DNA of 64,000 nucleotides from Pseudomonas brassicacearum subsp. brassicacearum (lineage in GTDB: Bacteria > Pseudomonadota > Gammaproteobacteria > Pseudomonadales > Pseudomonadaceae), in assembly GCF_008801605.1 (NCBI RefSeq), contig NZ_VZPJ01000013.1, forward strand, positions 62,001 to 126,000, given 5' to 3'. The position numbers and the translations under genes were made by a program. Positions 1 through 8,057 of the stretch are shown in pieces. The notes under the pieces are model-generated. The model saw only the letters and a program-made list of their open reading frames with translations. It was not told the origin of the DNA and did no database searches. Position 1 is the stretch's first letter, and each line of letters starts with the position of its first letter.

Positions 1-10
1 AGTCGAACAT
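1..10 (-). CDS. Start of a gene cut off by the left edge
   Basis: Only the first three codons (Met-Phe-Asp) lie in the window, reading leftwards. A strong purine-rich ribosome binding site (AAGGAGG) sits four bases upstream of the ATG, which is the only support for a gene here. Its position downstream of betA would suit a choline or betaine transporter, but nothing in the visible bases shows that. Confidence 0.45.
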
Positions 11-133
11 GGAACCTCCTTGTCTGGAGTGGCGGTGCAGCGAGGTGCGGCGCGTTGACGCGGCGGCTCTAGATTAGGCCTGGGCGGGGGAGGGATCAAG
101 GCAGATAGGCATTTGGGGTGTCAGGGTGGACGC

Positions 134-230
134 TATCGCGAGCAGGCTCGCTCCCACAGTGGAACTTTGGTGGGCACAAAATCTGCGTCCACCACCAATC
201 CCCTGTGGGGGTGAGCTTGCTCGCGATTGC
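134..230. repeat. REPIN (inverted pair of REP sequences)
   Basis: Two inverted copies of the Pseudomonas REP core (GTGGGAGCGAGCTTGCTCGC-like) flank a spacer of about 45 bases, between the left-edge gene and the end of betA. The left copy carries an AGG and the right copy a GGTGAG variant, so this is a slightly degenerate pair. Confidence 0.85.
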
Positions 231-241
231 GGTGCAGCGCC

Positions 242-1945
242 TTACTGGGCGGTAGGCCCCACTTCACGCATTGGCCTGCCACGCACCGGCGCATCGCCGG
301 CCACGAAGTACGGTGCGGTGCTGCGTGGCAGAGGCTTGCGGCCGCGGATCTTGTCGGCGATTTTCTCTGCGATCATGATCGTCGGCGCGTTCAGGTTGCC
401 GGTGGTGATGATCGGCATGATCGAGGCATCCACCACGCGCAACCCTTGCATGCCATGCACGCGGCCTTCGCCGTCCACCACCGCCATGTCGTCGGTGCCC
501 ATCTTGCACGAGCAGGACGGGTGGAACGCGGTTTCGGCATGTTCGCGAATGAACTGGTCCAACTGCTCGTCCGTCTGCACCTCGATGCCCGGGCTGATCT
601 CGCGGCCACGGAACGGATCGAGCGCCGGCTGCTGCATGATCTCGCGGGTCAGGCGGATGCCATCGCGAAATTCCTGCCAGTCCTGCTCGGTCGCCATGTA
701 GTTGAACAGGATGCTCGGGTGCTGGCGTGGGTCCTTGGACTTGGCCTGGATCCGGCCGCGGCTTGGCGAGCGCATGGAGCCCATGTGCGCCTGGAAACCG
801 TGTTCCTTCACCCCGTTGCTGCCGTTGTAGTTAATCGCCACTGGCAGGAAGTGGTACTGGATGTTCGGCCAATCGAATTCTGGACGGGTGCGGATGAAAC
901 CACCGGCCTCGAACTGGTTGCTGGCGCCAATCCCGGTGCCGTTGAACAGCCACTCGGCACCGATGGCCGGCTGGTTGTACCAGAGCAGCGACGGATACAG
1001 GGAAACCGGTTGGGTGCAGGCGTATTGCAGGTACAGCTCCAAGTGGTCCTGCAGGTTTTCACCGACGCCTGGCAGATCGTGAACCACCGGGATGTCGAGG
1101 CTTTCCAGCAGCTTGGCTGGGCCGACACCGGAACGCTGGAGGATCTGCGGCGAGGCGATGGCGCCGGAGCACAGCAGCACTTCCTTGCGCGCCCGGGCTT
1201 CGACGCGCTCTTCGGCGGCGCCCACCAGGTAACGCACGCCGACCGCGCGTTTGCCTTCGAAGATGATCTTGTCGGTCAGGGCGTGAGTGACGATGGTCAG
1301 GGTCGAGCGCTTCTTGGCGATGTCCAGGTAACCGCGTGCGGTACTGGCCCGGCGGCCATTGGGCGTGACGGTACGGTCCATCGGGCCGAAACCTTCCTGC
1401 TGGTAGCCATTGAGGTCTTCGGTACGCGGGTAACCGGCCTGTACGCCGGCTTCGACCATGGCGTGGAACAGCGGGTTGTTGCCGGCCTTGGGCGTGGTCA
1501 CGCTGACCGGGCCGTCGCCTCCGTGGTAGTCGTTCGGGCCGATGTCGCGGGTTTCGGCTTTACGGAAATACGGCAGGCAATCGAGGTAGGTCCAGTCTTC
1601 CAGGCCCGGCAGCTTGGCCCAGTTGTCATAGTCCAGGGCGTTGCCGCGGATGTAGCACATGCCGTTGATCAGCGAAGAACCGCCCAGGCCCTTGCCGCGA
1701 CCGCATTCCATGCGGCGGCCATCCATGTGTGGCTCCGGGTCGGTCTCGTAGGCCCAGTTGTAGCGCCGGCCTTGCAGCGGGAACGCCAGGGCGGCGGGCA
1801 TTTGCGTGCGGAAGTCCAAGCGATAGTCCGGGCCGCCGGCTTCGAGCAGCAGGACGGTGACGCCTTCGTCTTCGGTCAGGCGGGTAGCCAGGGTGTTACC
1901 GGCCGAACCGGCACCGATGATGATGTAATCGAATGTTTGGGACAT
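242..1945 (-). CDS. betA: Choline dehydrogenase BetA
   Basis: A GMC-family flavoprotein that oxidises choline to betaine aldehyde, and can oxidise the aldehyde onward, feeding electrons to the membrane respiratory chain. The N-terminal FAD-binding motif GAGSAG lies at residues 11-16. The GMC signature with GLGGSSLINGM follows at about residue 85. The C-terminal catalytic histidine region reads FHPSCSCKMG. The 567-residue length from the chosen ATG is standard for BetA; an in-frame ATG nine bases earlier is less likely. It is last in a betI-betB-betA operon and is separated from betB by a REPIN, which may affect mRNA stability between the two genes. Expression should follow BetI de-repression by choline or betaine aldehyde. 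Confidence 0.97.
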   Translation of the reverse strand: MSQTFDYIIIGAGSAGNTLATRLTEDEGVTVLLLEAGGPDYRLDFRTQMPAALAFPLQGRRYNWAYETDPEPHMDGRRMECGRGKGLGGSSLINGMCYIRGNALDYDNWAKLPGLEDWTYLDCLPYFRKAETRDIGPNDYHGGDGPVSVTTPKAGNNPLFHAMVEAGVQAGYPRTEDLNGYQQEGFGPMDRTVTPNGRRASTARGYLDIAKKRSTLTIVTHALTDKIIFEGKRAVGVRYLVGAAEERVEARARKEVLLCSGAIASPQILQRSGVGPAKLLESLDIPVVHDLPGVGENLQDHLELYLQYACTQPVSLYPSLLWYNQPAIGAEWLFNGTGIGASNQFEAGGFIRTRPEFDWPNIQYHFLPVAINYNGSNGVKEHGFQAHMGSMRSPSRGRIQAKSKDPRQHPSILFNYMATEQDWQEFRDGIRLTREIMQQPALDPFRGREISPGIEVQTDEQLDQFIREHAETAFHPSCSCKMGTDDMAVVDGEGRVHGMQGLRVVDASIMPIITTGNLNAPTIMIAEKIADKIRGRKPLPRSTAPYFVAGDAPVRGRPMREVGPTAQ

Positions 1946-1999
1946 GAAATGCACCCTCTTCTGGAATTGGGTTCAGGGTTGGCGAGTGCTTTGCACTCG

Positions 2000-2065
2000 A
2001 TCGCGAGCAAGCTCGCTCCCACAGGAGATTTCATCCCAATGTGGGAGCGAGCTTGCTCGCGATGG
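2000..2065. repeat. REPIN between betB and betA
   Basis: Two nearly perfect inverted REP copies are separated by about 17 bases. They sit inside the bet operon, so the transcript would carry a long hairpin between betB and betA. Confidence 0.9.
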
Positions 2066-2092
2066 CGGCCTGGCCGGCGAAGCAATGCCAGA

Positions 2093-3565
2093 TCAGAACA
2101 CCGACGTGTAATCGCCCAACTCGACCTGTACCGATTTGATGCGTGTGAAGTTGTTCAGCGAGCTGATGCCGTTCTCCCGGCCCACGCCCGATTGCTTGTA
2201 GCCACCGACCGGCATTTCAGCGGCCGACTCACCCCAGGCGTTGATCCAGCAGATACCGGCTTCGAGCTGGTGGATCACACGGTGGGCGCGGTTCAGGTCG
2301 CGAGTGACGACGCCAGCGGCCAGGCCGAAGTCGGTGTCGTTGGCGCGGCGGATCACTTCTTCTTCGGTGTCATAGGTGAGGATGCTCATCACCGGGCCGA
2401 AGATTTCTTCACGCACAATGGTCATCTCGTCGGTGCAATCGGTGAACACGGTCGGGGCGACGAACGCGCCCTTGGCCAATTCGCCGTCGGTCAGGCGACT
2501 GCCGCCGCACAGCAGGCGAGCGCCTTCGGCTTTGCCTTTCTCGATGTAGCCCAGCACGCTTTCCATGTGGGCGAAGCTCACCAGTGGGCCGAAGTTGGTA
2601 TTTTCGTCCTCAGGATTACCGATGCGGATGCGTGCCACGCGCTCGGCGATCTTGGCTTCGAAGGCGGCCTTGAGGTGGCTCGGCACGAACACGCGGGTGC
2701 CGTTGGTGCAGACCTGACCGGAGCTGTAGAAGTTGGCCATCATCGCGGTGTCGGCGGCGCGATCCAGGTCGGCGTCGTCGAAGATGATCAGCGGCGACTT
2801 GCCGCCCAGTTCCATGGTCACGTCCTTGAGCGAAGAGCTCGAGGCGCTGGCCATGACTTTCTTGCCGGTGTCGGTGCCGCCGGTGAAGGAGATTTTTTCG
2901 ATGCGCGGGTGCTCGGTCAGCCAGGTGCCGACTTCACGGCCGCTGCCGGTCAGGACGTTGAACACACCCGCTGGAACGCCGGCTTCGGTGTAGATCTCGG
3001 CCAGTTTCAGGGTGGTCAGCGAGGTGACTTCGCTCGGTTTGAAGATCATCGCGTTACCGGCTGCCAGGGCCGGGGCGGATTTCCACAGGGCGATCTGGAT
3101 CGGGTAGTTCCACGCGCCGATACCGGCCACTACGCCCAGGGGCTCGCGACGGGTATAGACGAATGAAGTGGTGCGCAGCGGAACCTGCTCGCCTTCGATG
3201 GCAGGCACCAGGCCGGCGTAGTATTCCAGCACGTCGGCGCCAGTGACGATGTCGACGTAGCGGGTTTCGGAGTAGGCCTTGCCGGTGTCCAGGGTTTCCA
3301 GGGCGGCCAACTCATCGTTGCGCTCGCGCAGGATGTCGACGGCGCGACGCAGGATGCGCGAACGCTGCATGGCGGTCATGGCGGCCCAGACTTTCTGGCC
3401 CTTTTCGGCGCTGACCACGGCGCGCTCGACGTCCTCGAACGTCGCACGCTGCACTTGGGCAAGGACTTCACCGTTGGCAGGGTTGATGGCTTCGAAAGTG
3501 GCGTCGCCGCTGGCATCGCTGTACGCGCCATCGATGTAGAGTTTTTGCAGTTCGAAACGGGCCAT
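2093..3565 (-). CDS. betB: Betaine aldehyde dehydrogenase BetB
   Basis: An NAD(P)-dependent aldehyde dehydrogenase converting betaine aldehyde to glycine betaine. From the ATG that gives MARFELQKLY the protein is 490 residues, matching the P. aeruginosa enzyme. Catalytic Glu252 (MELGGKSP) and nucleophile Cys286 (GQVCTNGTR) fall at exactly the positions known for that enzyme. The Rossmann region FTGGTDTGKKV is present. The open frame continues upstream of this ATG, but the extra residues look non-coding, and the chosen start lies 79 bases downstream of betI, consistent with an operon. It acts in the cytoplasm with BetA in osmoprotection and in choline use as a carbon and nitrogen source. Confidence 0.98.
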   Translation of the reverse strand: MARFELQKLYIDGAYSDASGDATFEAINPANGEVLAQVQRATFEDVERAVVSAEKGQKVWAAMTAMQRSRILRRAVDILRERNDELAALETLDTGKAYSETRYVDIVTGADVLEYYAGLVPAIEGEQVPLRTTSFVYTRREPLGVVAGIGAWNYPIQIALWKSAPALAAGNAMIFKPSEVTSLTTLKLAEIYTEAGVPAGVFNVLTGSGREVGTWLTEHPRIEKISFTGGTDTGKKVMASASSSSLKDVTMELGGKSPLIIFDDADLDRAADTAMMANFYSSGQVCTNGTRVFVPSHLKAAFEAKIAERVARIRIGNPEDENTNFGPLVSFAHMESVLGYIEKGKAEGARLLCGGSRLTDGELAKGAFVAPTVFTDCTDEMTIVREEIFGPVMSILTYDTEEEVIRRANDTDFGLAAGVVTRDLNRAHRVIHQLEAGICWINAWGESAAEMPVGGYKQSGVGRENGISSLNNFTRIKSVQVELGDYTSVF

Positions 3566-3644
3566 AAAGTCCTCGCAAGTGCATAAGTGGTTGGCTGACC
3601 ACCGGGCGTGTCGTTTATAGCTGACTACGCGGTTCGGCGGCGGT

Positions 3645-4265
3645 TCAGGAGTCGAGCGGTTCTGTGTGCTCTGGTGCCCCTGCTTTGGCCAGTTGGAAAT
3701 CCATGTATTCGTAAGCGATCTGGTGCGCCTGGGCGGTATCGAACGCGTCTCCCGACAGCGCTCCGCGCAGCCACAAACCGTCAATCAGCGCGGCCAGGCC
3801 CCTTGCTGCGCTGCGCGCCTGATCGACGGGCAACACGCGGCGGAACTGGCTACACAGGTTGGAATACAGACGGTGATCGTTGATCCGCTGCAACCTGTGC
3901 AAAGACGGGTGGTGCATGCTGGTGGCCCAGAAGGCCAGCCAGGTTTTCATTGCCGGACCATTGACCTGGCTGGCGTCGAAGTTGCCTTCGATGATCACCT
4001 TGAGGTGAGCCCGGGGGCTTGTGTCCTCCAGCGCCTGGCGGCGTGCGGTGACGTTCTCGCTCAGGACAGTCATCAGGTACTGGGCCGTGGCCGCGATCAG
4101 GCCATTCTTGTCCTGAAAGTAGTGACTGATGATGCCGTTGGAGACACCGGCCAAACGGGCGATCAGCGCAATGCTGGCGTCCCCCATGCCGACTTGATCG
4201 ACCGCTTGCAACGTGGCTTCGATCAGTTGTTGGCGGCGGATGGGTTGCATACCGACCTTGGGCAT
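3645..4265 (-). CDS. betI: Transcriptional repressor BetI
   Basis: A TetR-family repressor of the bet genes that responds to choline or betaine aldehyde. The N-terminal helix-turn-helix spans about residues 10-55, with RRQQLIEATL then SIALIARLAGVSNGIISHYF. The remaining helical domain is the ligand pocket. At 206 residues it is slightly longer than the E. coli protein (about 195). It is the first gene of the betI-betB-betA operon and is preceded at about 70 bases by a perfect 20-base palindrome that is its probable operator. Confidence 0.96.
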   Translation of the reverse strand: MPKVGMQPIRRQQLIEATLQAVDQVGMGDASIALIARLAGVSNGIISHYFQDKNGLIAATAQYLMTVLSENVTARRQALEDTSPRAHLKVIIEGNFDASQVNGPAMKTWLAFWATSMHHPSLHRLQRINDHRLYSNLCSQFRRVLPVDQARSAARGLAALIDGLWLRGALSGDAFDTAQAHQIAYEYMDFQLAKAGAPEHTEPLDS

Positions 4266-4335
4266 CTAGCACATCTCCTTAGGCCATCCGGCGCACGAAT
4301 GTCGTCTGCCGGAACGAAAGCCAGTCTATTTTGTT

Positions 4336-4355
4336 TTGATTGAACGTTCAATCAA
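4336..4355. promoter_or_regulatory. BetI operator upstream of betI
   Basis: A perfect 20-base palindrome, TTGATTGAACGTTCAATCAA, lies in the otherwise empty 328-base gap between betI and the ABC transporter ATPase gene. It has the form of a TetR-family operator and resembles the BetI site known in E. coli. It is placed to control the bet operon by autoregulation. Confidence 0.85.
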
Positions 4356-4454
4356 CAAAAAATAAGTTCTATGACAAGTCGTCGCTATTTGCCGGGGCGA
4401 GGACTTTTGGGGATGTCTTTATAACACTCGTCGGTTGGCATGTAGGCCAAATGC

Positions 4455-4478
4455 GCTTGATCGCTTGATCGCTTGATC
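4455..4478. repeat. Three tandem copies of an 8-base unit
   Basis: The unit GCTTGATC occurs three times head to tail in the betI upstream gap. No function is visible. Such short arrays can vary in copy number by slippage. Confidence 0.8.
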
Positions 4479-4550
4479 GCTGGAATGCTGTTGTGGCGAG
4501 GAGATTTGCATTCCAGGTCAAGCTAGTCAGCAGTTCAGAACCACCCAAAC

Positions 4551-4581
4551 AAAAACGCCGCGTTCATCTCGCGGCGTTTTT
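4551..4581. terminator. Terminator of the choline ABC transporter operon
   Basis: A perfect 12-base stem (AAAAACGCCGCG with its complement) has a 7-base loop and a T run on both strands. It sits 12 bases after the stop of the ATPase gene. It should end the leftward transporter transcript and could also block rightward transcription. Confidence 0.92.
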
Positions 4582-4593
4582 GCTGGCGTTGGC

Positions 4594-5772
4594 TCAGCCC
4601 AGGTTCTTGCCCAGCAGCGCGTGGTACAGCTCGCTGTCGCCCAGGATCCCGACGACTTGCTGGTTATCGTGGAGCACCAGTTTGTTGCCGGTCTGGTAGC
4701 GAATCTGCAACGCGTCGCGCATGCCGATGTTGGAGTCCACCAGGGTCGGACGCCGACCCAGCTCTTCGACGGCTTGGCCCGGTACCCAGTTTTGCAGGTC
4801 CAGTGCCGCGCCGTTCTGCCGGGCGCCCTTGATGGTGTTGCCTTCGGCGAGGTCGAGCCAGGAGTCGCCGCCCGGGTCCAGGCACACCGAACCGTTGATG
4901 CGCTTGCAGTTGTCCAGGGTGCGCATCAGGCTGCGACCGCACAGGACGTTGAGCGGGTTGGTGTGGGCGACGAAAGTGCGCACGTAGTCGTCCGCCGGGT
5001 TCAGCACGATTTCTTCCGGCTTGCTGTACTGGATGATCCGGCCGTCTTTCATGATCGCGATACGGCTGCCCAGCTTCAGGGCTTCGTCGAGGTCGTGGCT
5101 GACGAATACGATGGTCTTGCTCAGCTTGCGTTGCAGCTCCAGCAGTTCGTCCTGCAGACCCTGGCGGATCAGCGGGTCGAGGGCCGAGAAGGGTTCGTCC
5201 ATCAGCAGGATGTCGGCGTCCATCGCCAGGGCGCGGGCCAGGCCGACCCGTTGCTGCATGCCGCCGGACAATTCGTCGGGCTTCTTGTTGCGCCATTGGG
5301 TCAGGCCCACCAGCTCGAGCTTCTCATCCACCAGCTTGCGGCGTTCTTTCTCAGGACGGCCCTGCATTTCCAGACCGAAGCTGATGTTCTCGCGCACCGT
5401 CAGCCAAGGCATCAGGGCGAACTTCTGGAACACCATGGCGATGCGCTTGGTGCGCATCATCTTCAGTTCAGCGGGGGTGCAGGAGGCGATGTCGATCTGC
5501 CGGCCTTCGTGTTCGACGAACAGCTTGCCGCGGCTGACGGTGTTCAAGCCGTTGATGCAGCGCAGCAGGCTGGATTTGCCGGAGCCGGACAGGCCCATCA
5601 AGACACAGATTTCGCCTTTCTCGATGTCCAGGCTGGCTTTTTCCACGCCGACGATTTGCCCGGTTTTCTTCAGGATTTCGTTGCGGGTCATGCCCTGGTC
5701 GAGCAGCTTGAGGGCTTCGCGTGGATCCCTGGAGAAGATCACGTCAACGTCTTCAAAACGGATTATGCTCAT
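4594..5772 (-). CDS. choV: Choline/betaine ABC transporter, ATP-binding subunit
   Basis: The ATPase of the glycine betaine/choline importer, called CbcV in P. aeruginosa and ChoV elsewhere. Walker A is GLSGSGKSS (residues 60-68), the ABC signature LSGGMQQ (168-174), and Walker B ILLMDEP (188-194). The roughly 120-residue C-terminal extension is the CBS-type regulatory region usual in ProV/OpuAA proteins. The 392-residue length fits the family. Its ATG overlaps the permease stop by four bases (ATGA), so the two are translationally coupled. It is the last gene of a choX-choW-choV operon that ends in a strong terminator. Confidence 0.95.
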   Translation of the reverse strand: MSIIRFEDVDVIFSRDPREALKLLDQGMTRNEILKKTGQIVGVEKASLDIEKGEICVLMGLSGSGKSSLLRCINGLNTVSRGKLFVEHEGRQIDIASCTPAELKMMRTKRIAMVFQKFALMPWLTVRENISFGLEMQGRPEKERRKLVDEKLELVGLTQWRNKKPDELSGGMQQRVGLARALAMDADILLMDEPFSALDPLIRQGLQDELLELQRKLSKTIVFVSHDLDEALKLGSRIAIMKDGRIIQYSKPEEIVLNPADDYVRTFVAHTNPLNVLCGRSLMRTLDNCKRINGSVCLDPGGDSWLDLAEGNTIKGARQNGAALDLQNWVPGQAVEELGRRPTLVDSNIGMRDALQIRYQTGNKLVLHDNQQVVGILGDSELYHALLGKNLG

Positions 5773-6614
5773 GCGTCACCCCCTACTTTGGCGTCGGGTT
5801 GTTTGCAGATTCGGTCGAGCATGATCGCCAGCAGCACGATCGCCAGGCCGGCTTCGAAGCCCAGGGCGATATCGGCGGTGTTCAGTGCGTTGACCACGGG
5901 TTTGCCCAGGCCATCGGCGCCCACCAGTGCGGCGATCACCACCATCGACAACGACAGCATGATGCACTGGGTGATACCGGCCGCGATGCTTGGCATCGCA
6001 TGGGGCAGTTCAATGCGCGACAGGAGCTGGCGTCGGGAGCAGCCGAAGGCCTTGCCGGCGTCCATCAGTTCGTCCGGTACGTCGCGGATGCCCAGGTAGG
6101 TCAGGCGGATAGGCGCGGCAATCGCGAACACCACCGTGGAGATCAGGCCTGGGACCACACCCAGCCCGAAGAGGGTCAGGGTAGGAATGAGGTAAACGAA
6201 GGTCGGTACGGTCTGCATCAGATCGAGCACCGGACGCATCAGGGTGTAGAACATCGGCTTGTGCGCGGCAACAATGCCCAGCGGCACGCCGATCAGTACG
6301 CAAACCAGGGTCGCGAACAGCACCTGGGCGAGGGTTTCCATGGTCTCTTGCCAGTAACCCAGGTTGAGGATCAGCAGGAAGGACGCGATGACGAATACGG
6401 TCAGGCCCCATTTGCGCTGGATGAAGTGCGCCAATAGCGCAATGAGGCCGATCAGGGCCAGGGGATTGAACCAGGTCAGCGCAAACGTCACGCCGTGAAT
6501 CATCGTTTCCAGGAACAGTGCGATTGCGTCGAAGGTGCTGGCGCCGTGTTGCGTCAACCATTCGACGAAGCCGGCAATGTACTGGCCTAAGGGTATTTTC
6601 TGATCAATGAGCAT
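5769..6614 (-). CDS. choW: Choline/betaine ABC transporter, permease subunit
   Basis: The inner-membrane permease of the OpuA/ProW type. The 281-residue protein from the chosen ATG (MLIDQKIPLG) has about six hydrophobic segments and the EAA-loop region around DAGKAFGCSRRQLL. The longer frame upstream of this ATG looks like untranslated spacer. It is coupled to the ATPase gene by a four-base overlap. It should pair with the upstream binding protein and possibly also with the carnitine-binding protein encoded at 16 kb, as described for the P. aeruginosa Cbc system, where separate binding proteins share one core transporter. Confidence 0.94.
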   Translation of the reverse strand: MLIDQKIPLGQYIAGFVEWLTQHGASTFDAIALFLETMIHGVTFALTWFNPLALIGLIALLAHFIQRKWGLTVFVIASFLLILNLGYWQETMETLAQVLFATLVCVLIGVPLGIVAAHKPMFYTLMRPVLDLMQTVPTFVYLIPTLTLFGLGVVPGLISTVVFAIAAPIRLTYLGIRDVPDELMDAGKAFGCSRRQLLSRIELPHAMPSIAAGITQCIMLSLSMVVIAALVGADGLGKPVVNALNTADIALGFEAGLAIVLLAIMLDRICKQPDAKVGGDA

Positions 6615-6649
6615 GGTAGTGAACGTCCGCATGCAAGGGAATAAACAGC

Positions 6650-6671
6650 CCGGGCGAGCGAACCCGCCCGG
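6650..6671. promoter_or_regulatory. GC-rich hairpin between choX and choW
   Basis: A 7-base GC stem (CCGGGCG with CGCCCGG) and an 8-base loop lie in the 71-base gap after the binding-protein gene, without a T run. Hairpins in this position of ABC operons commonly protect the binding-protein message and give it higher expression than the membrane subunits; that role here is inferred. Confidence 0.5.
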
Positions 6672-6685
6672 CATAACATAAGCAG

Positions 6686-7633
6686 TTACTGCGCAAGCTT
6701 GGCTTTCACGGCGTCCAGGCCAGGTTTACCGTCAATGGTGGTCACGCCAGCCAACCAGGTATCGAGTACCTGTGGGTTTTTCTTCAGCCAGGCCTTGGCG
6801 GCAGCCTCCGGCTTCATCTTGTCGTCGAGCACGTTGCCCATCAGCGTGCTTTCCATGTCGACGGTGAACTCCAGGTTTTTCAACAGCTGGCCAACGTTGC
6901 TGCATTCCTGGCTGTAGCCCTTGCGGGTGTTGGTCGCCACGGTTGCGGCACCGAAGTCGGGGCCGAAGAAGTCGTCGCCGCCGGTCAGGTACTGGATCTT
7001 GAAGCGGGTGTTCATCGGGTGTGGCGCCCAGCCGAGGAACACCACGTCGGTGCCACGCTTGGCGGCGCGGTCGACCTGCGAAAGCATGCCGGCTTCACTC
7101 GACTCGACGACTTTGAAGCCCGCGTCCTTCAGGCCGAAGGCGTTCTTTTCGATCATGCTCTGGATCAGGCGGTTGCCGTCGTTGCCGGGTTCGATCCCGT
7201 AGATCTTGCCGTCCAGCTCTTTCTTGAATTTGGGGATGTCGGCGAAGTCGTGCAGGCCTTTGTCATACAAAGCCTGAGGCACGGCGAGGGTGTACTTGGC
7301 GCCCTTGAGGTTGGTGCGCACGGTTTCCACGGTGCCGGCTTCGCGGTAGGCCTTGATGTCGTTTTCCATGGTCGGCATCCAGTTGCCGAGGAACACGTCC
7401 ATGTTCTTGCCGTCGGCCAGGGACTTATAGGTCACCGGCACGGAAATCATGGTGGTCTTGGTCTTGTAGCCGAGGGCGTCGAGCACCACGCTGGTGGTGG
7501 CGGTGGTCACGGTGATGTCGGTCCAGCCGACGTCGGAGAAGTTGACGGTGCTGCACTGTTGGGGTTCAGCAGCGTTGGCCAGCATCGGAAGACTCAGCAT
7601 GGCGGCCAACAACAACGATGTGGAACCTTTCAT
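6686..7633 (-). CDS. choX: Choline/betaine-binding periplasmic protein
   Basis: The substrate-binding protein of the OpuAC/ProX class for choline (CbcX/ChoX type). A signal peptide is clear (MKGSTSLLLAAMLSLPMLANA, cleavage near residue 22), followed by VNFSDVGWTDITVTTATTSVVLDALGY. Several tryptophans and tyrosines, including GWAPHP and GNWMPT, are candidates for the aromatic box that holds the trimethylammonium group. It is first in the transporter operon. A 21-base tandem direct repeat upstream is a candidate activator site. It is paralogous to the binding protein at 16 kb, which has the same GWAPHPMN segment. Confidence 0.94.
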   Translation of the reverse strand: MKGSTSLLLAAMLSLPMLANAAEPQQCSTVNFSDVGWTDITVTTATTSVVLDALGYKTKTTMISVPVTYKSLADGKNMDVFLGNWMPTMENDIKAYREAGTVETVRTNLKGAKYTLAVPQALYDKGLHDFADIPKFKKELDGKIYGIEPGNDGNRLIQSMIEKNAFGLKDAGFKVVESSEAGMLSQVDRAAKRGTDVVFLGWAPHPMNTRFKIQYLTGGDDFFGPDFGAATVATNTRKGYSQECSNVGQLLKNLEFTVDMESTLMGNVLDDKMKPEAAAKAWLKKNPQVLDTWLAGVTTIDGKPGLDAVKAKLAQ

Positions 7634-7781
7634 GGGTGGACTCCTGGTGTTTTATCGGCGGTGTCCGGTCAGGACAACCGCGCTTATTGGATGTTGCGGT
7701 TGGTGGCGCGTGGGCACTCTCTGACACGCGGCCTTGCAAACGAGCCGTAACCGATCATGTACCAGTGCAAATCTGACGCCT

Positions 7782-7823
7782 ACAGGGTGGGTCGTATCCA
7801 GTACAGGGAGGGTCGCATCCAGT
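7782..7823. promoter_or_regulatory. Tandem 21-base direct repeat, candidate GbdR/AraC-type site
   Basis: Two directly adjacent 21-base units differ at only two positions (core ACAGGG.GGGTCG.ATCCAGT). They lie about 150 bases upstream of choX and about 235 bases upstream of the serine dehydratase gene. A 21-base period puts the half-sites on the same helix face, as AraC-family activators require. GbdR is encoded close by. The rest of the 424-base gap between choX and the serine dehydratase gene shows no gene. Confidence 0.6.
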
Positions 7824-8057
7824 GTTGGTGACGTCGTTTACAGATTTTTTCCGCCCCTGGCGGGGCCCTGATACGCAGAAAAACGGCGCAAAACCGGGGC
7901 CAGGACGGGGCGGCGTTGCTGGGCATGATTGCGTCGGTGTCAGACGTCGGACCCCAAGGCAAAAACCGGATGATGCGGCCATCCCGGCGTTGAGCGTAGC
8001 AGCTCCGTCACCGGACGCTCCTGCGCCCGGATGTGCCTGTTCTGGAGGTTTTCGGCA

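Noticed and set aside
227..3166. 979-residue rightward frame opposite betA and betB
   Set aside because: It is the antisense of two well-supported genes, has biased alanine/valine/histidine-rich composition typical of the complementary frame in GC-rich DNA, and matches no family.
7634..8057. Sigma-54 promoter between choX and the serine dehydratase gene
   Set aside because: No TGGCAC-N5-TTGC with correct spacing was found on either strand.
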